Positions 6,277 to 13,706 of a stretch of 35,466 nt of DNA are shown piece after piece. The position numbers and the translations under genes are program-made. Each line of letters starts with the position of its first letter. Position 1 is the stretch's first letter. This DNA is from Streptomyces sp. SBT349 (GTDB lineage Bacteria; Actinomycetota; Actinomycetes; Streptomycetales; Streptomycetaceae), in the NCBI RefSeq assembly GCF_001083795.1, contig NZ_LAVK01000030.1, positions 1 through 35,466 of the forward strand, given 5' to 3'. The notes under the pieces are model-generated. The model was not told where the DNA came from and searched no databases. It saw nothing but the letters and a program-made list of their open reading frames with translations.

Positions 6277-6683
6277 CCCGCATGGACCTGATTGCGTTCG
6301 TGCGCGCGAGGCTCGACGAGGACGAAGCGCGGGCGCGAGCCGCCGCGCAGGACGGCGCCGAGTGGCAGCACGACGGACACGCCATCGTGGCCCTGCCGGA
6401 GCGCGACCTGGTCGCCCTCGGCTCCCAGGACTACATTGAGCCCGAGCACGCCCGCCACATCACCCGCCACGACCCGGCCCGCGTGCTCGCCGAGGTAGAT
6501 GCCAAGCGACGGATCGCGAAACTGTACGAGGACCATGAGCGGCTGGACCGTGAGACCTTCGAGGCTGAGGGCCAACACGCCAGGTCACTGAGTTCCCTTC
6601 GCGCAGCGTACTGGGATGCCTGCCGTCACCTTGCTCTGCCCTACGCCAGCCACCCCGACTACCGGCAGGAGTGGAAGCCGTGA
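6273..6683 (+). CDS. DUF6221-like protein, 136 aa
   Basis: The start is ATG 6273, overlapping the previous stop; ATG 6282, three codons later, is an alternative. The sequence matches the DUF6221 pattern I know from Streptomyces: an N-terminal MDLIAFVRARLDEDEARARA helix, a central Trp/His part (GAEWQHDGHAIV), and the hallmark HARHITRHDPARVLAEVDAK with RRIAKLYEDHE after it. The function of this family is unknown. It is frequent in Streptomyces prophages and integrative elements, which supports the host assignment. The stop overlaps the next GTG. Confidence 0.8.
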   Translation: MTRMDLIAFVRARLDEDEARARAAAQDGAEWQHDGHAIVALPERDLVALGSQDYIEPEHARHITRHDPARVLAEVDAKRRIAKLYEDHERLDRETFEAEGQHARSLSSLRAAYWDACRHLALPYASHPDYRQEWKP

Positions 6684-6868
6684 GCGAAGGCCCCTACGTG
6701 ACCATCTACGCCACCGTCGACACCGCCCAACTCCGCAAGGGCGTCGCCGACGCGCAGGCCACCCTGATCACCAAGGGGGGGCTCAGCGCCGAGGAGGCCG
6801 ACGCTCGACTCCGTGAATGGGCCACCGCCCTCGGCGAGGAGGGCGCCGGGTCGCGTGACGCCGAGTAG
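6680..6868 (+). CDS. small hypothetical protein, 62 aa
   Basis: The GTG start overlaps the preceding stop (GTGA). The product has a beta-like start (GPYVTIYATVDTAQL) and helices (GVADAQATLITKGGLSAEEA, then DARLREWATALGE). It resembles a short single-domain protein but I do not recognise it. It ends the run that started at 6142; a terminator hairpin lies 78 bases downstream. Confidence 0.55.
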   Translation: MSEGPYVTIYATVDTAQLRKGVADAQATLITKGGLSAEEADARLREWATALGEEGAGSRDAE

Positions 6869-6945
6869 TTGCGAAACCGGCGATCATCCTGCATCCTGAC
6901 CCCAAGTCCGGCGTGCCCAGACGCACACGGACACTGGACCTCCCC

Positions 6946-6979
6946 CGAGAGCCCCGCAGCCACCGGCGCGGGGCTCTCG
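6946..6979 (+). terminator. 12-bp hairpin upstream of the lipoprotein gene
   Basis: CGAGAGCCCCGC (6946-6957) and GCGGGGCTCTCG (6968-6979) pair perfectly with a 10-nt loop. The hairpin separates the DUF6221 run from the lipoprotein gene, which therefore probably has its own promoter. Confidence 0.75.
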
Positions 6980-7060
6980 CCATAAGACCCCCCGGGCCGC
7001 CCTCGTCACAGAACGGCCACACAGCAGACACGACACCACCGCACACGGGATGCTCAGCCC

Positions 7061-7495
7061 ATGACCAGCATCCGCACCACGGCCGTCTTAACCGCCACGG
7101 CCGCACTCCTCGCGCTCACCGCATGCAGCAGCGGAGGCGACAGCGAGAACAATCTCGGCTCCGTCGTCGCCGGCGACTCCCCCGAGGCCACTCCCGAGGA
7201 CGCCCTCACCCGGGCGGTCACCGCCTACATCGAGACCGTCACCATCCCCGATACCGACACCACGTGGCCCATGCTCTCCGGGCGCTGCCAAGAACTCTGG
7301 GGCCGTGCCGAGTTCGACTCCCGCGCCGAGTTCGCCTATCAGACGGCCGGCCCCCAGGAGATCCAGACCGTCACCGTCGACCAGATCGAAGGCGACCTCG
7401 CCCGCGTCAGCTACACCACCAACGCCCCCATTTGGGAGGGCGACCAAGAAGCCTGGGTCCGCGAGGACGGCGCCTGGCGCCTCGACTCCTGCTGA
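7061..7495 (+). CDS. secreted lipoprotein with NTF2-like body, 144 aa
   Basis: The N-terminus is a clear lipoprotein signal: MTSIR, a hydrophobic stretch TTAVLTATAALLALT and lipobox LTAC with the acceptor Cys at 22, followed by SSGGDSEN. The mature part (ALTRAVTAYIETVTIP... to VREDGAWRLDSC) has the helix-then-curved-sheet pattern of NTF2-like/DUF4878-type domains that are common in actinobacterial lipoproteins. It would be anchored on the outer face of the membrane. Standing alone between two hairpins in a phage region, it may be expressed in the lysogen. Blocking superinfecting DNA entry, as some phage lipoproteins do, is a possible role but is only inferred. Confidence 0.8.
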   Translation: MTSIRTTAVLTATAALLALTACSSGGDSENNLGSVVAGDSPEATPEDALTRAVTAYIETVTIPDTDTTWPMLSGRCQELWGRAEFDSRAEFAYQTAGPQEIQTVTVDQIEGDLARVSYTTNAPIWEGDQEAWVREDGAWRLDSC

Positions 7496-7535
7496 CCCCC
7501 AAGACCACTCGGGACGGAGTGGGTGCAGGTGGGCA

Positions 7536-7566
7536 GCCGCCCCGAGGGAACACCCCCCGGGGCGGC
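7536..7566 (+). terminator. 9-bp hairpin before the HNH gene
   Basis: GCCGCCCCG (7536-7544) and CGGGGCGGC (7558-7566) pair perfectly with a 13-nt loop. The stem lies 41 bases after the lipoprotein stop and could end that transcript. Confidence 0.6.
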
Positions 7567-7592
7567 ACGCCACCCCTGGCAAGGAGGCGACC

Positions 7593-7970
7593 ATGCCCTG
7601 GAAAGAGTCCCCCTCGGCGTGGCGCACCACCCCCAGACCCCTGGGGTGGAAGGCCCTCCGGCAAGAGGCCCTCGCCCGGGACGAGGGACGCTGCACCTGG
7701 CTCGATGACGGCCAGCGCTGCACCAACCCAGGCACCGAGGTGGACCACGTGGGGGATCCCGAGGATCACACCCTGGGGAACCTCCGGGCCCTATGCACCC
7801 CCCACCACCGGCGCCGCACCGCCCTCCAGGCCCGCGCCGCCCGGGGAGACCTACCCAGCCGACGCCGGCCGCCCGAGCCCCATCCAGGACTCGTGCAGCA
7901 GCCGAAGCGTGATCCACTCGAAGAAGCACGAGCAAAGGCATCTGCTCGCAGCGAAGTTCCGCCCTTCTGA
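7593..7970 (+). CDS. HNH endonuclease, 125 aa
   Basis: ATG 7593 is preceded by AAGGAGG (7581-7587). The core is CTWLDDGQRC (Cys34, Cys43), EVDHVGDPEDHTLGNLRALC (Asp51-His52, Asn63, Cys68) and TPHHRRRT (His71/72). This gives the beta-beta-alpha-metal HNH signature with structural zinc cysteines. Small HNH proteins next to terminase genes are known in HK97-type cos phages, where they assist packaging-linked DNA cleavage. The gene lies about 840 bases upstream of the small terminase, with only a prim-pol gene between. The C-terminal 40 residues are basic and probably disordered. Confidence 0.85.
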   Translation: MPWKESPSAWRTTPRPLGWKALRQEALARDEGRCTWLDDGQRCTNPGTEVDHVGDPEDHTLGNLRALCTPHHRRRTALQARAARGDLPSRRRPPEPHPGLVQQPKRDPLEEARAKASARSEVPPF

Positions 7971-8066
7971 CCTGGTCTTTTCTGTTGGGGTGGGGGGTGA
8001 CCCCTTCCGCCCCTCCATCAGGCCCACGGTGCGGCATAGCGGCTCGCGGCCTGTACGGGTCTGTGA

Positions 8067-8159
8067 CCTGTAACGATTCCGGACCGTGACCAGCGCTTGA
8101 GAAAGGCTGGGCATGACTGTCCAGTCCAGAGCCTCTAATCGTTACAGGCGCGGTAGACT
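8067..8159 (+). promoter_or_regulatory. inverted repeat and -10 box upstream of the prim-pol gene
   Basis: CCTGTAACGATT (8067-8078) and AATCGTTACAGG (8137-8148) are perfect 12-bp inverted copies, 58 bases apart. A TAGACT box (8154-8159) lies just downstream of the right copy and six bases before ATG 8166. Two distant operator half-sites, or two arms of a looped repressor complex, would fit. A smaller palindrome GACTG-TC-CAGTC lies between them at 8115-8126. The gap 7971-8165 has no convincing gene. Confidence 0.6.
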
Positions 8160-8165
8160 GTGGGC

Positions 8166-8795
8166 ATGCCCGCTACGCAGCGCCTCGCTTGCCGCCGATG
8201 CGGCGAGACGCTGCCGATTGCCGGCCGGGGCCGCGTGCCGACGTACTGCTCGACACGGTGCCGAGTCGCGGCGCACCGAGCGCGCACAGCGGTTCCCCCG
8301 CTGGCTCCCCAGCGGGCCGGGCTGCCGGTGGAGTTGACGAGGCTGCGCCGGTGGGTGCGGCGCGATGTCGACAAGCGGCCGGTGCGGGCGGACAACGGGC
8401 GTCCGGCCAGCTCGACGAACCCGTTCACCTGGGCCAGCCACGAGCGCGCTGAGTTGTCGCCGCACGGTGTGGGGCTCGGGTACGTGCTGGACGGCGGCGA
8501 CCGGATCGTGTGCATCGACTTGGACCACTGCATCGACGGCCGCGGCCGACTCGCCGCGTGGGCACGGGAGATCGTTGGCCGCTGCCCGGCCACGTACATC
8601 GAGGTGTCGCCGTCGGGCACGGGGCTGCACCTCTGGGGCCGCGGCAAGGTGTGGCACGGCCGACGGATCAGGCACGCGGACGGCGCATGTATCGAGGTGT
8701 ACGGGCGGGGCCGGTACATCGCCATGGGCCAGCGCTACGGCGATGCTCCGTCGACGCTGGCCGATCTGTCCGAGGTTGTCGACTCGTTGATCTGA
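8166..8795 (+). CDS. prim-pol-like (archaeo-eukaryotic primase superfamily) protein with zinc finger, 209 aa
   Basis: ATG 8166 is chosen over GTG 8160 because TAGACT ends at 8159, which puts the transcript start at or near the ATG (probably leaderless); no Shine-Dalgarno is visible. Cys9, Cys12, Cys28 and Cys32 form an N-terminal zinc finger. The body has VCIDLDHC, with Asp118-x-Asp120 as metal ligands, and SPSGTGLHLWGRG, the sGxGxH-type nucleotide-binding motif with His155. These are the hallmarks of the bifunctional DNA primase/polymerase N-terminal fold. It is short and has no helicase domain, so it may make primers or fill ends during late replication or packaging. Confidence 0.8.
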   Translation: MPATQRLACRRCGETLPIAGRGRVPTYCSTRCRVAAHRARTAVPPLAPQRAGLPVELTRLRRWVRRDVDKRPVRADNGRPASSTNPFTWASHERAELSPHGVGLGYVLDGGDRIVCIDLDHCIDGRGRLAAWAREIVGRCPATYIEVSPSGTGLHLWGRGKVWHGRRIRHADGACIEVYGRGRYIAMGQRYGDAPSTLADLSEVVDSLI

Positions 8796-8809
8796 GGGGG
8801 GTGACCGCC

Positions 8810-9244
8810 ATGGCTGGCTTTGGCCCTCCCCCCAGCGAGACCAAGCGGCGCCGGAACGCCGACACCTTCGAAGATCAGGCGGTCATCGTCGAGGCTGGCG
8901 CGGAGGTGCGCGGCCCGGAGCTGCCGCACGCGGCGCTGTACGGGCCGCAGACCATTACCTGGTATGAGACGTGGCGGCGAGCCCCGCAGGCTGCGGCTTT
9001 CGTCGGTACGGACTGGCAGCGGCTGCACATGTTGGCGCCGCTGGTGGACGCCTACTTCGCGGAGCCGAGCACCAAGCTCCTGTCCGAGATCCGGTTGAAC
9101 GAGTCCCTTCTCGGGGCGACGCATGTGGACCGGCTGCGGGCGCGGATCAAGGTGGAGCAGCCGAAGCCTGCGCCGACGGCCACCCCGGCCGGGGTTTCGG
9201 ACATGAACGTGGCCCGGCGTAAGCGGATGACCGATGCCTCGTGA
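8810..9244 (+). CDS. terminase small subunit, 144 aa
   Basis: ATG 8810 follows GAGGGGGG (8794-8801); an in-frame GTG at 8801 is less well spaced. The assignment rests on position directly before the large subunit (11-base overlap), on size, and on helical content: TWYETWRRAPQAAAFVGTDW, then RLHMLAPLVDAYF, KLLSEIRLNESLLGATHVDR. This matches the P27-like small-subunit pattern. A Pro/Ala linker and basic tail (ARRKRMTDAS) end the protein. It would recognise the packaging site and feed DNA to the large subunit. Confidence 0.8.
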   Translation: MAGFGPPPSETKRRRNADTFEDQAVIVEAGAEVRGPELPHAALYGPQTITWYETWRRAPQAAAFVGTDWQRLHMLAPLVDAYFAEPSTKLLSEIRLNESLLGATHVDRLRARIKVEQPKPAPTATPAGVSDMNVARRKRMTDAS

Positions 9245-10931
9245 ACTGGTCCACGCGCCCAGCCACGACCGGGACCGGTCGCTCGGGCTCCTCGGCTGGG
9301 CGTGGGTGGAGCACTTCTGCGTACACGGCCCCGGGGATGTGCAAGGCGATCCGGTCGAGATGGACGGTGAGTTCGGCGGCTTCCTGGTAGACGCCTACGC
9401 GCTGCGCAAGGACGGCCGCCGCATCTACGACTCCGCGGTCATCTCCCGGGGCAAGGGCCGTGCGAAAAGTGAGCTGGCCGGGTTCATCGGCTTGTTCGAG
9501 GCGTTCGGCCCGTGCCGGTTTCGCGGATGGGCCAAGGGTGGCGAGGTCTTCGAGTGGCGTGACTTCCGGTACGAGTACCAGCCGGGCGAGCCGATGGGCC
9601 GCTTCGTGACGTACCCGTTCATCCGGTGCCTGGCTACGGAGGAGACGCAGGTCGGGAACACCTACGACAACATCTACTACAACCTCACCGAGGGCCCACT
9701 TGGGGAGGATCTGCCGACCGGGGCGGCGGGCATCACCCGCACGTTCATCCCGGGCGGCGGGGAGATCCGGCCGAGCACAGCGTCGTCGTCGGCGAAGGAT
9801 GGCGGCAAGGAGACGTGCACGATCGCGGACGAGACGCACCTGTACGTCACGCCCGAGTTGCGGCGCATGTACGTGACGGTCGACCGGAACTGCCGGAAGC
9901 GCAAGGAAGCGCAGCCGTGGCTGTTGCAGACGACCACGATGTACCAGCCCGGGGACAACAGCGTCGCGGAGAAGACCCACGAGCGGGCGAAGCTGGTCGC
10001 CGAGGCTGTGAAGGCCGGCGGAGAACCGCGGTCCGCCCGGCTGCTGTACGACCACCGCGAGGCGCCGCCGGACGTGGATCTGACCGACCGGGGGCAGCTC
10101 ATCGCCGCGCTGCGGGAGGTGTACGGGCCCTTCGCGTCGGTGCTCGACCTGGACGGCATCGTCGAGAACGAGTTCTGGAACATCGAGAAGGATCCCGAGG
10201 ACAGCAGGCGGTACTTCTTCAACCAGCCGACGGCGGCCCGGGACGCCTGGACGACGAAACCGGCGTGGGCTGCGTGCGCGGACGTGGAACGGATCGTGCC
10301 CGTCGACGCGCCGATGGTGATGTTCTTCGACGGCTCCAAGAACGACGACGCCACCGCGCTCGTCGGGTGTGATGTGGAGTCCGGGCATGTGATGACGCTG
10401 GGCTGCTGGGAGAAACCTGCCGGGCCGGACGGTAAGGGCTGGCAGGTGGACCGGGCGGACGTGGACCGCACGGTCCGCGCGGTGTTCGACGAGCGCGACG
10501 TGATCGCGTTCTTCGCCGACGTCAAGGAGTTCGAGAGCTACGTGGATTCCTGGGCGTTGGAGTTCGGGGAGCGGCTGCTGGTGCAGGCGACGGTAGGGCG
10601 GCATCAGCACCCAGTCGCATGGGACATGCGCGGCAAAGTTCGGGAGTTCACCGAGGCGTGCGAGCGCGCGGAGATCGACATCCGGGAGCGGGACCTCACG
10701 CACGACGGGGATTCGCGGTTGCAGCGGCATGTGCTGAACGCGCGGCGGCGGCCGAACCGGTACGGAGTCTCCATCGCGAAGGAGTCGCGCGAGTCCCCGA
10801 AGAAGATCGACTCGGCGGTGTGCGCGGTCGGCGCCCGGATGGTGCGGCGCCTGGTGCTGGCCTCTCCGGAGTGGGCGAAGCGCAAGCAGAAGCAGAAGCG
10901 GCGCACGGGCCGCGTGGTCGGGTGGAGGTGA
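9234..10931 (+). CDS. terL: terminase large subunit, 565 aa
   Basis: This is the ATP-driven packaging motor and nuclease. The Walker A-like motif is SRGKGRAKSE (residues 71-80), a non-canonical phage variant. Walker B and the catalytic acid are in CTIADETH (Asp199-Glu200). The C-terminal RNase H-like nuclease has Asp366 (FFDGSKNDDA), Asp429 (FFADVKEFE) and Asp526 (KKIDSAVCA). Length fits HK97-type large subunits. ATG 9234 lies in the end of the small subunit gene, giving coupled translation. The tail is very basic (KRKQKQKRRTGR). Confidence 0.93.
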   Translation: MPRELVHAPSHDRDRSLGLLGWAWVEHFCVHGPGDVQGDPVEMDGEFGGFLVDAYALRKDGRRIYDSAVISRGKGRAKSELAGFIGLFEAFGPCRFRGWAKGGEVFEWRDFRYEYQPGEPMGRFVTYPFIRCLATEETQVGNTYDNIYYNLTEGPLGEDLPTGAAGITRTFIPGGGEIRPSTASSSAKDGGKETCTIADETHLYVTPELRRMYVTVDRNCRKRKEAQPWLLQTTTMYQPGDNSVAEKTHERAKLVAEAVKAGGEPRSARLLYDHREAPPDVDLTDRGQLIAALREVYGPFASVLDLDGIVENEFWNIEKDPEDSRRYFFNQPTAARDAWTTKPAWAACADVERIVPVDAPMVMFFDGSKNDDATALVGCDVESGHVMTLGCWEKPAGPDGKGWQVDRADVDRTVRAVFDERDVIAFFADVKEFESYVDSWALEFGERLLVQATVGRHQHPVAWDMRGKVREFTEACERAEIDIRERDLTHDGDSRLQRHVLNARRRPNRYGVSIAKESRESPKKIDSAVCAVGARMVRRLVLASPEWAKRKQKQKRRTGRVVGWR

Positions 10932-10934
10932 GCC

Positions 10935-12359
10935 GTGGCTCTGGAGACCGAGCGGGAGATCAGGGAGGCGGCGTGCGCCCTGCTGGAGGCCCGGCGCGCT
11001 GAGGCCGCCGATCGGCTGGACGCGATCCACGACGCGGTGCGCAACAAGGTCAACGACATCTACGTGCCGGCGAAGGCGACGCAGGAGTACCGGCGGCTGG
11101 TGGACCAGTCCCGCTTCAACGTGCTGCCGCTGGTGATCACCGCGATCGCGCAGGCGCTGTACGTGGATGGCTACCGCCCGAGCAGCGGTGGCGACTCGGC
11201 GGTGTGGGATGCGGTGTGGCAGCCGAACCGCATGGACGCGAGGCAGGCCGGTCTGTTCCGGGCGGCCGTGCAGTACGGCGTGTCGTATGCGCGGGTGTTG
11301 CCGGGCGTCCCGGCGCCGGTGATCACGCCGTTGTCTCCTCGCCGGTGTACGGCGCTGTATGAGGATCCGACGGCGGATGAGTGGCCCGAGTTGGCGCTGG
11401 TGCATCTCGGTGGCCGCCGGTTCGTGATGTACGACGACGTGATGTCGTACCCGATCACGGACCCGGAGGAGGGCGAGCCCAAGCTGACTGCGGGCGAGGG
11501 GGCAGGTAAGCACGGACTCGGGGTATGCCCGGTCGTGCGGTTCGTCGACTCCTACGAAGATCTCGACGACGGGCCGTGCGGGAAGGTCGAGCCGCTGCTG
11601 CCGGTGCAGAGGCAGCTCAACCAAACCACCTACAGCCTGTTGATGGCGCAGCAGTACGCCGCGTTCCGGCAGCGGTGGGTGGCGGGCATGACGATCGAGG
11701 AGGACGCGCAAGGGCGCCCGATCGAGCCGTTCGACGTGGGCGTCGACCGCATGCTGCACGCCGAGGACGCCGACGCCCGGTTCGGCGAGTTCGGCCAGAC
11801 CGACCTCGGCGGCTACCTCGACAGCAGGGACAAGGCTCTCCTCTACATCGCGAGCACCGCGCAGATCCCGCCGCACAACCTGGTCGTCGGCAACGCCGTC
11901 TCCAACATCAGCGCGGAGGCGCTGGCCGCTTTGGAGGCCGGGCACCGGCAGGACGTCGCCGAGCACCAGACGTCGTTCGGCGAGTCGGTGGAGCAGATGC
12001 TGCGGCTGGCCGGCCGGGCGATGGGCGACATGGAGGCGTGGGAGGACACCTCGGCCGAGGTGGTGTGGCGCGACACCACACCCAGGTCGCTGGCGCAGGT
12101 CGCCGACGCGCTCGGGAAGCTCGCCACCCAGTTGGACATCCCGCCGCGTGAGCTGTGGTCCCGCATCCCGGGGGTGACGCAGACGGAGATCGAGCGGTGG
12201 GCCGGAGCCGCGGACAGCCGTGACGGGCTGGCGGATATGGCAGCCCTGCTGGCGACTCCGGCACCGGGCACCGATGGCGAGATGGAGGTGGACGGTGGCG
12301 AGCGAGCAGGCGCAGGCGTTGACGCTGTCCCATCGGCAGCAGGTGTTGCGGCTCGCTGA
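10935..12359 (+). CDS. portal protein (SPP1 gp6-like), 474 aa
   Basis: GTG 10935 follows GGAGGTGA overlapping the terL stop. The sequence has the SPP1-type portal layout. An alpha-rich start contains the conserved RLVDQSRFNVLPLVITAIAQ and the following ALYVDGYR. A stem and crown region contains QLNQTTYSLLMAQQYAAFRQ. The long C-terminal helices include NAVSNISAEALAALEAGHRQ. The portal forms the dodecameric DNA gate, binding the terminase and later the connector. Position directly after terL is typical. The end overlaps the next gene by 65 bases. Confidence 0.92.
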   Translation: MALETEREIREAACALLEARRAEAADRLDAIHDAVRNKVNDIYVPAKATQEYRRLVDQSRFNVLPLVITAIAQALYVDGYRPSSGGDSAVWDAVWQPNRMDARQAGLFRAAVQYGVSYARVLPGVPAPVITPLSPRRCTALYEDPTADEWPELALVHLGGRRFVMYDDVMSYPITDPEEGEPKLTAGEGAGKHGLGVCPVVRFVDSYEDLDDGPCGKVEPLLPVQRQLNQTTYSLLMAQQYAAFRQRWVAGMTIEEDAQGRPIEPFDVGVDRMLHAEDADARFGEFGQTDLGGYLDSRDKALLYIASTAQIPPHNLVVGNAVSNISAEALAALEAGHRQDVAEHQTSFGESVEQMLRLAGRAMGDMEAWEDTSAEVVWRDTTPRSLAQVADALGKLATQLDIPPRELWSRIPGVTQTEIERWAGAADSRDGLADMAALLATPAPGTDGEMEVDGGERAGAGVDAVPSAAGVAAR

Positions 12360-13020
12360 GCTGATCGCCCGCCGTATGCGCGTGACGGCGCTGCGGGCGG
12401 ACGTCTCCGACATCGACGGCTGGTGGGACACCGTCAGCGAGGCCGTGCAGCAGGAGATCCTGACCGGCCAGGGCGCGTTGGCGCGGCTGGCCCGCGGCTA
12501 CCTGACGGCGCACGCTCGCGCGGAGGGTACGAGCGTGCGCCCGGCGGTGGTCGAGCCGAACCCTGAGCAGGTCGCGACCTCGCTGCGGGTGACGGGCCCG
12601 GTGGCGTTCCGCACGCACATGGCTCTGTCCGGGAGCGCGGAGGCCAGTGTGCGGGTGATGGCGTCCCAGTTGCAGGGCGCTGCCGAGCGGCTGGTGCTGG
12701 AGGGCGACCGGGCCACGACGATGCGGACGTTCGCGACCAACGAGTCGATGGCGGGCTGGCGCCGCACCGGCGGCGGCGGCTCGTGCCCGTTCTGCCTGAT
12801 GCTGATCGGCCGAGGCGGGGTGTACTCGCGCCGCACGGTGACGTTCGAGGCCCACGATCGGTGCCGCTGCTCTGCGGAGCCGTTGTACCGGCGCGGGGAG
12901 GAGCCACCGGAGGTGCGGCGCCTGCAACGGGAGTGGCGCGAGGCCACGGCCGGGACGACGGGCGCCGGGGCGGTCGCCGCATGGCGCACGTTCCTTGCCG
13001 CGCAGGGACGCACGCAGTGA
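12295..13020 (+). CDS. MuF/SPP1 gp7-like minor head protein, 241 aa
   Basis: GTG 12295 has GGAGG (12284-12288) six bases upstream and lies within the portal gene. The C-terminal zinc-binding signature is clear: SCPFCLMLIGRGGVYS (Cys164, Cys167) followed by AHDRCRCS (His187, Cys190, Cys192). This Cys-Cys-His-Cys-Cys pattern marks the minor head proteins found next to portals in actinobacteriophages. They bind the portal and enter the procapsid. The N-terminal 150 residues are helical. No protease domain is seen. Confidence 0.85.
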   Translation: MASEQAQALTLSHRQQVLRLAELIARRMRVTALRADVSDIDGWWDTVSEAVQQEILTGQGALARLARGYLTAHARAEGTSVRPAVVEPNPEQVATSLRVTGPVAFRTHMALSGSAEASVRVMASQLQGAAERLVLEGDRATTMRTFATNESMAGWRRTGGGGSCPFCLMLIGRGGVYSRRTVTFEAHDRCRCSAEPLYRRGEEPPEVRRLQREWREATAGTTGAGAVAAWRTFLAAQGRTQ

Positions 13021-13023
13021 CTT

Positions 13024-13042
13024 CCCCGCCGCGAGGGCGGGG
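13024..13042 (+). terminator. short hairpin before the scaffold gene
   Basis: CCCCGCC (13024-13030) and GGCGGGG (13036-13042) pair with loop GCGAG, four bases after the TGA of the minor head gene. It may give partial termination or set mRNA ends between minor head and scaffold. Confidence 0.55.
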
Positions 13043-13064
13043 CTGAAGAGAGGGGTCGGCCGCG

Positions 13065-13631
13065 ATGGCTGACGAGATCGAGGAAGGCCAGCAGCCTGCG
13101 ACGGGCGCGGCAGAGGACCCGACATTCAAGCCCGCACCGAAGCCCGGCGGCGGCGATGACGGGCTGGGCGATCCCGGCAAGAAGGCGCTCGCCGAGGAAA
13201 GGGCCGCCCGGCGCGACGCGGAGAAGTCCCGCAAGGAGCTGGAGGCCCGGCTCAAGGAGCTGGAGCCGCTGGCAGCCGAGGCGCAGAAGGCGAAGGAAGC
13301 CCGCAAGTCCGAGACCGAGAAGCTCACGGAGCGCGCGTCGGCCGCGGAGCAGCGGGCTGCCGAGGCGGAGCAGCGGCTGCTGCGCGCCGAGGTCGCCTCC
13401 GACAAGGGCCTGACGCAGGCGCAGGCCCGGCGGCTCGTGGGCGCCACGCGCGAGGAACTGGAGGCCGACGCCGATGAACTCCTCGCGACCTTCGGCGGCA
13501 AGCCGGAGACGGACAAACCCAAGGCGAAGACCCCGGTGGAGCGGCTGAAGCCCGGCGCGACGCCGGCGTCCGACGCGGGCCCGGCGGACATGAACGCCTG
13601 GATGCGCCGCAGGACGCCCAGCACCAACTGA
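13065..13631 (+). CDS. capsid scaffold protein, 188 aa
   Basis: ATG 13065 follows GAGAGGGG. The sequence is highly charged. After a Gly/Pro-rich start there is a long coiled coil (about residues 38-115, ALAEERAARRDAEKSRKELE onward) and then a small helical domain (LTQAQARRLVGATREELEAD). The C-terminus is basic (MNAWMRRRTPSTN). This matches phage scaffolding proteins of the DUF4355-like type, which guide capsid assembly and then leave the head. Its place directly before the major capsid gene supports this. Confidence 0.88.
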   Translation: MADEIEEGQQPATGAAEDPTFKPAPKPGGGDDGLGDPGKKALAEERAARRDAEKSRKELEARLKELEPLAAEAQKAKEARKSETEKLTERASAAEQRAAEAEQRLLRAEVASDKGLTQAQARRLVGATREELEADADELLATFGGKPETDKPKAKTPVERLKPGATPASDAGPADMNAWMRRRTPSTN

Positions 13632-13634
13632 CTC

Positions 13635-13686
13635 GGCCGGGACGTGCCCGGCCTCTGACCTGAACCCCGCCGATGTGCGGGGTTTT
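13635..13686 (+). terminator. tandem hairpins with U-run between scaffold and capsid genes
   Basis: The first stem is GGCCGGG (13635-13641) with CCCGGCC (13647-13653). The second is AACCCCGC (13663-13670) with GCGGGGTT (13677-13684), followed by TTTT (13683-13686), so it looks like a real intrinsic terminator. Both fit in the 75-base gap before the major capsid start. They could reduce read-through from upstream genes or stabilise a processed capsid mRNA. Confidence 0.75.
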
Positions 13687-13706
13687 CGCATGAAAGGACG
13701 GGCACC

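Noticed and set aside
8113..8337. A 74-codon ORF over the start of the prim-pol gene
   Set aside because: It has no ribosome site, crosses the inverted repeat and promoter, and overlaps the zinc-finger coding region of a well-supported gene.
9147..12431. A 1094-codon open frame on the minus strand opposite terminase and portal
   Set aside because: It is a by-product of GC-rich third positions in the plus-strand genes. Its translation is low-complexity, rich in Arg, His and Pro, and it has no motif or ribosome site, while the plus strand holds clear terminase and portal motifs.
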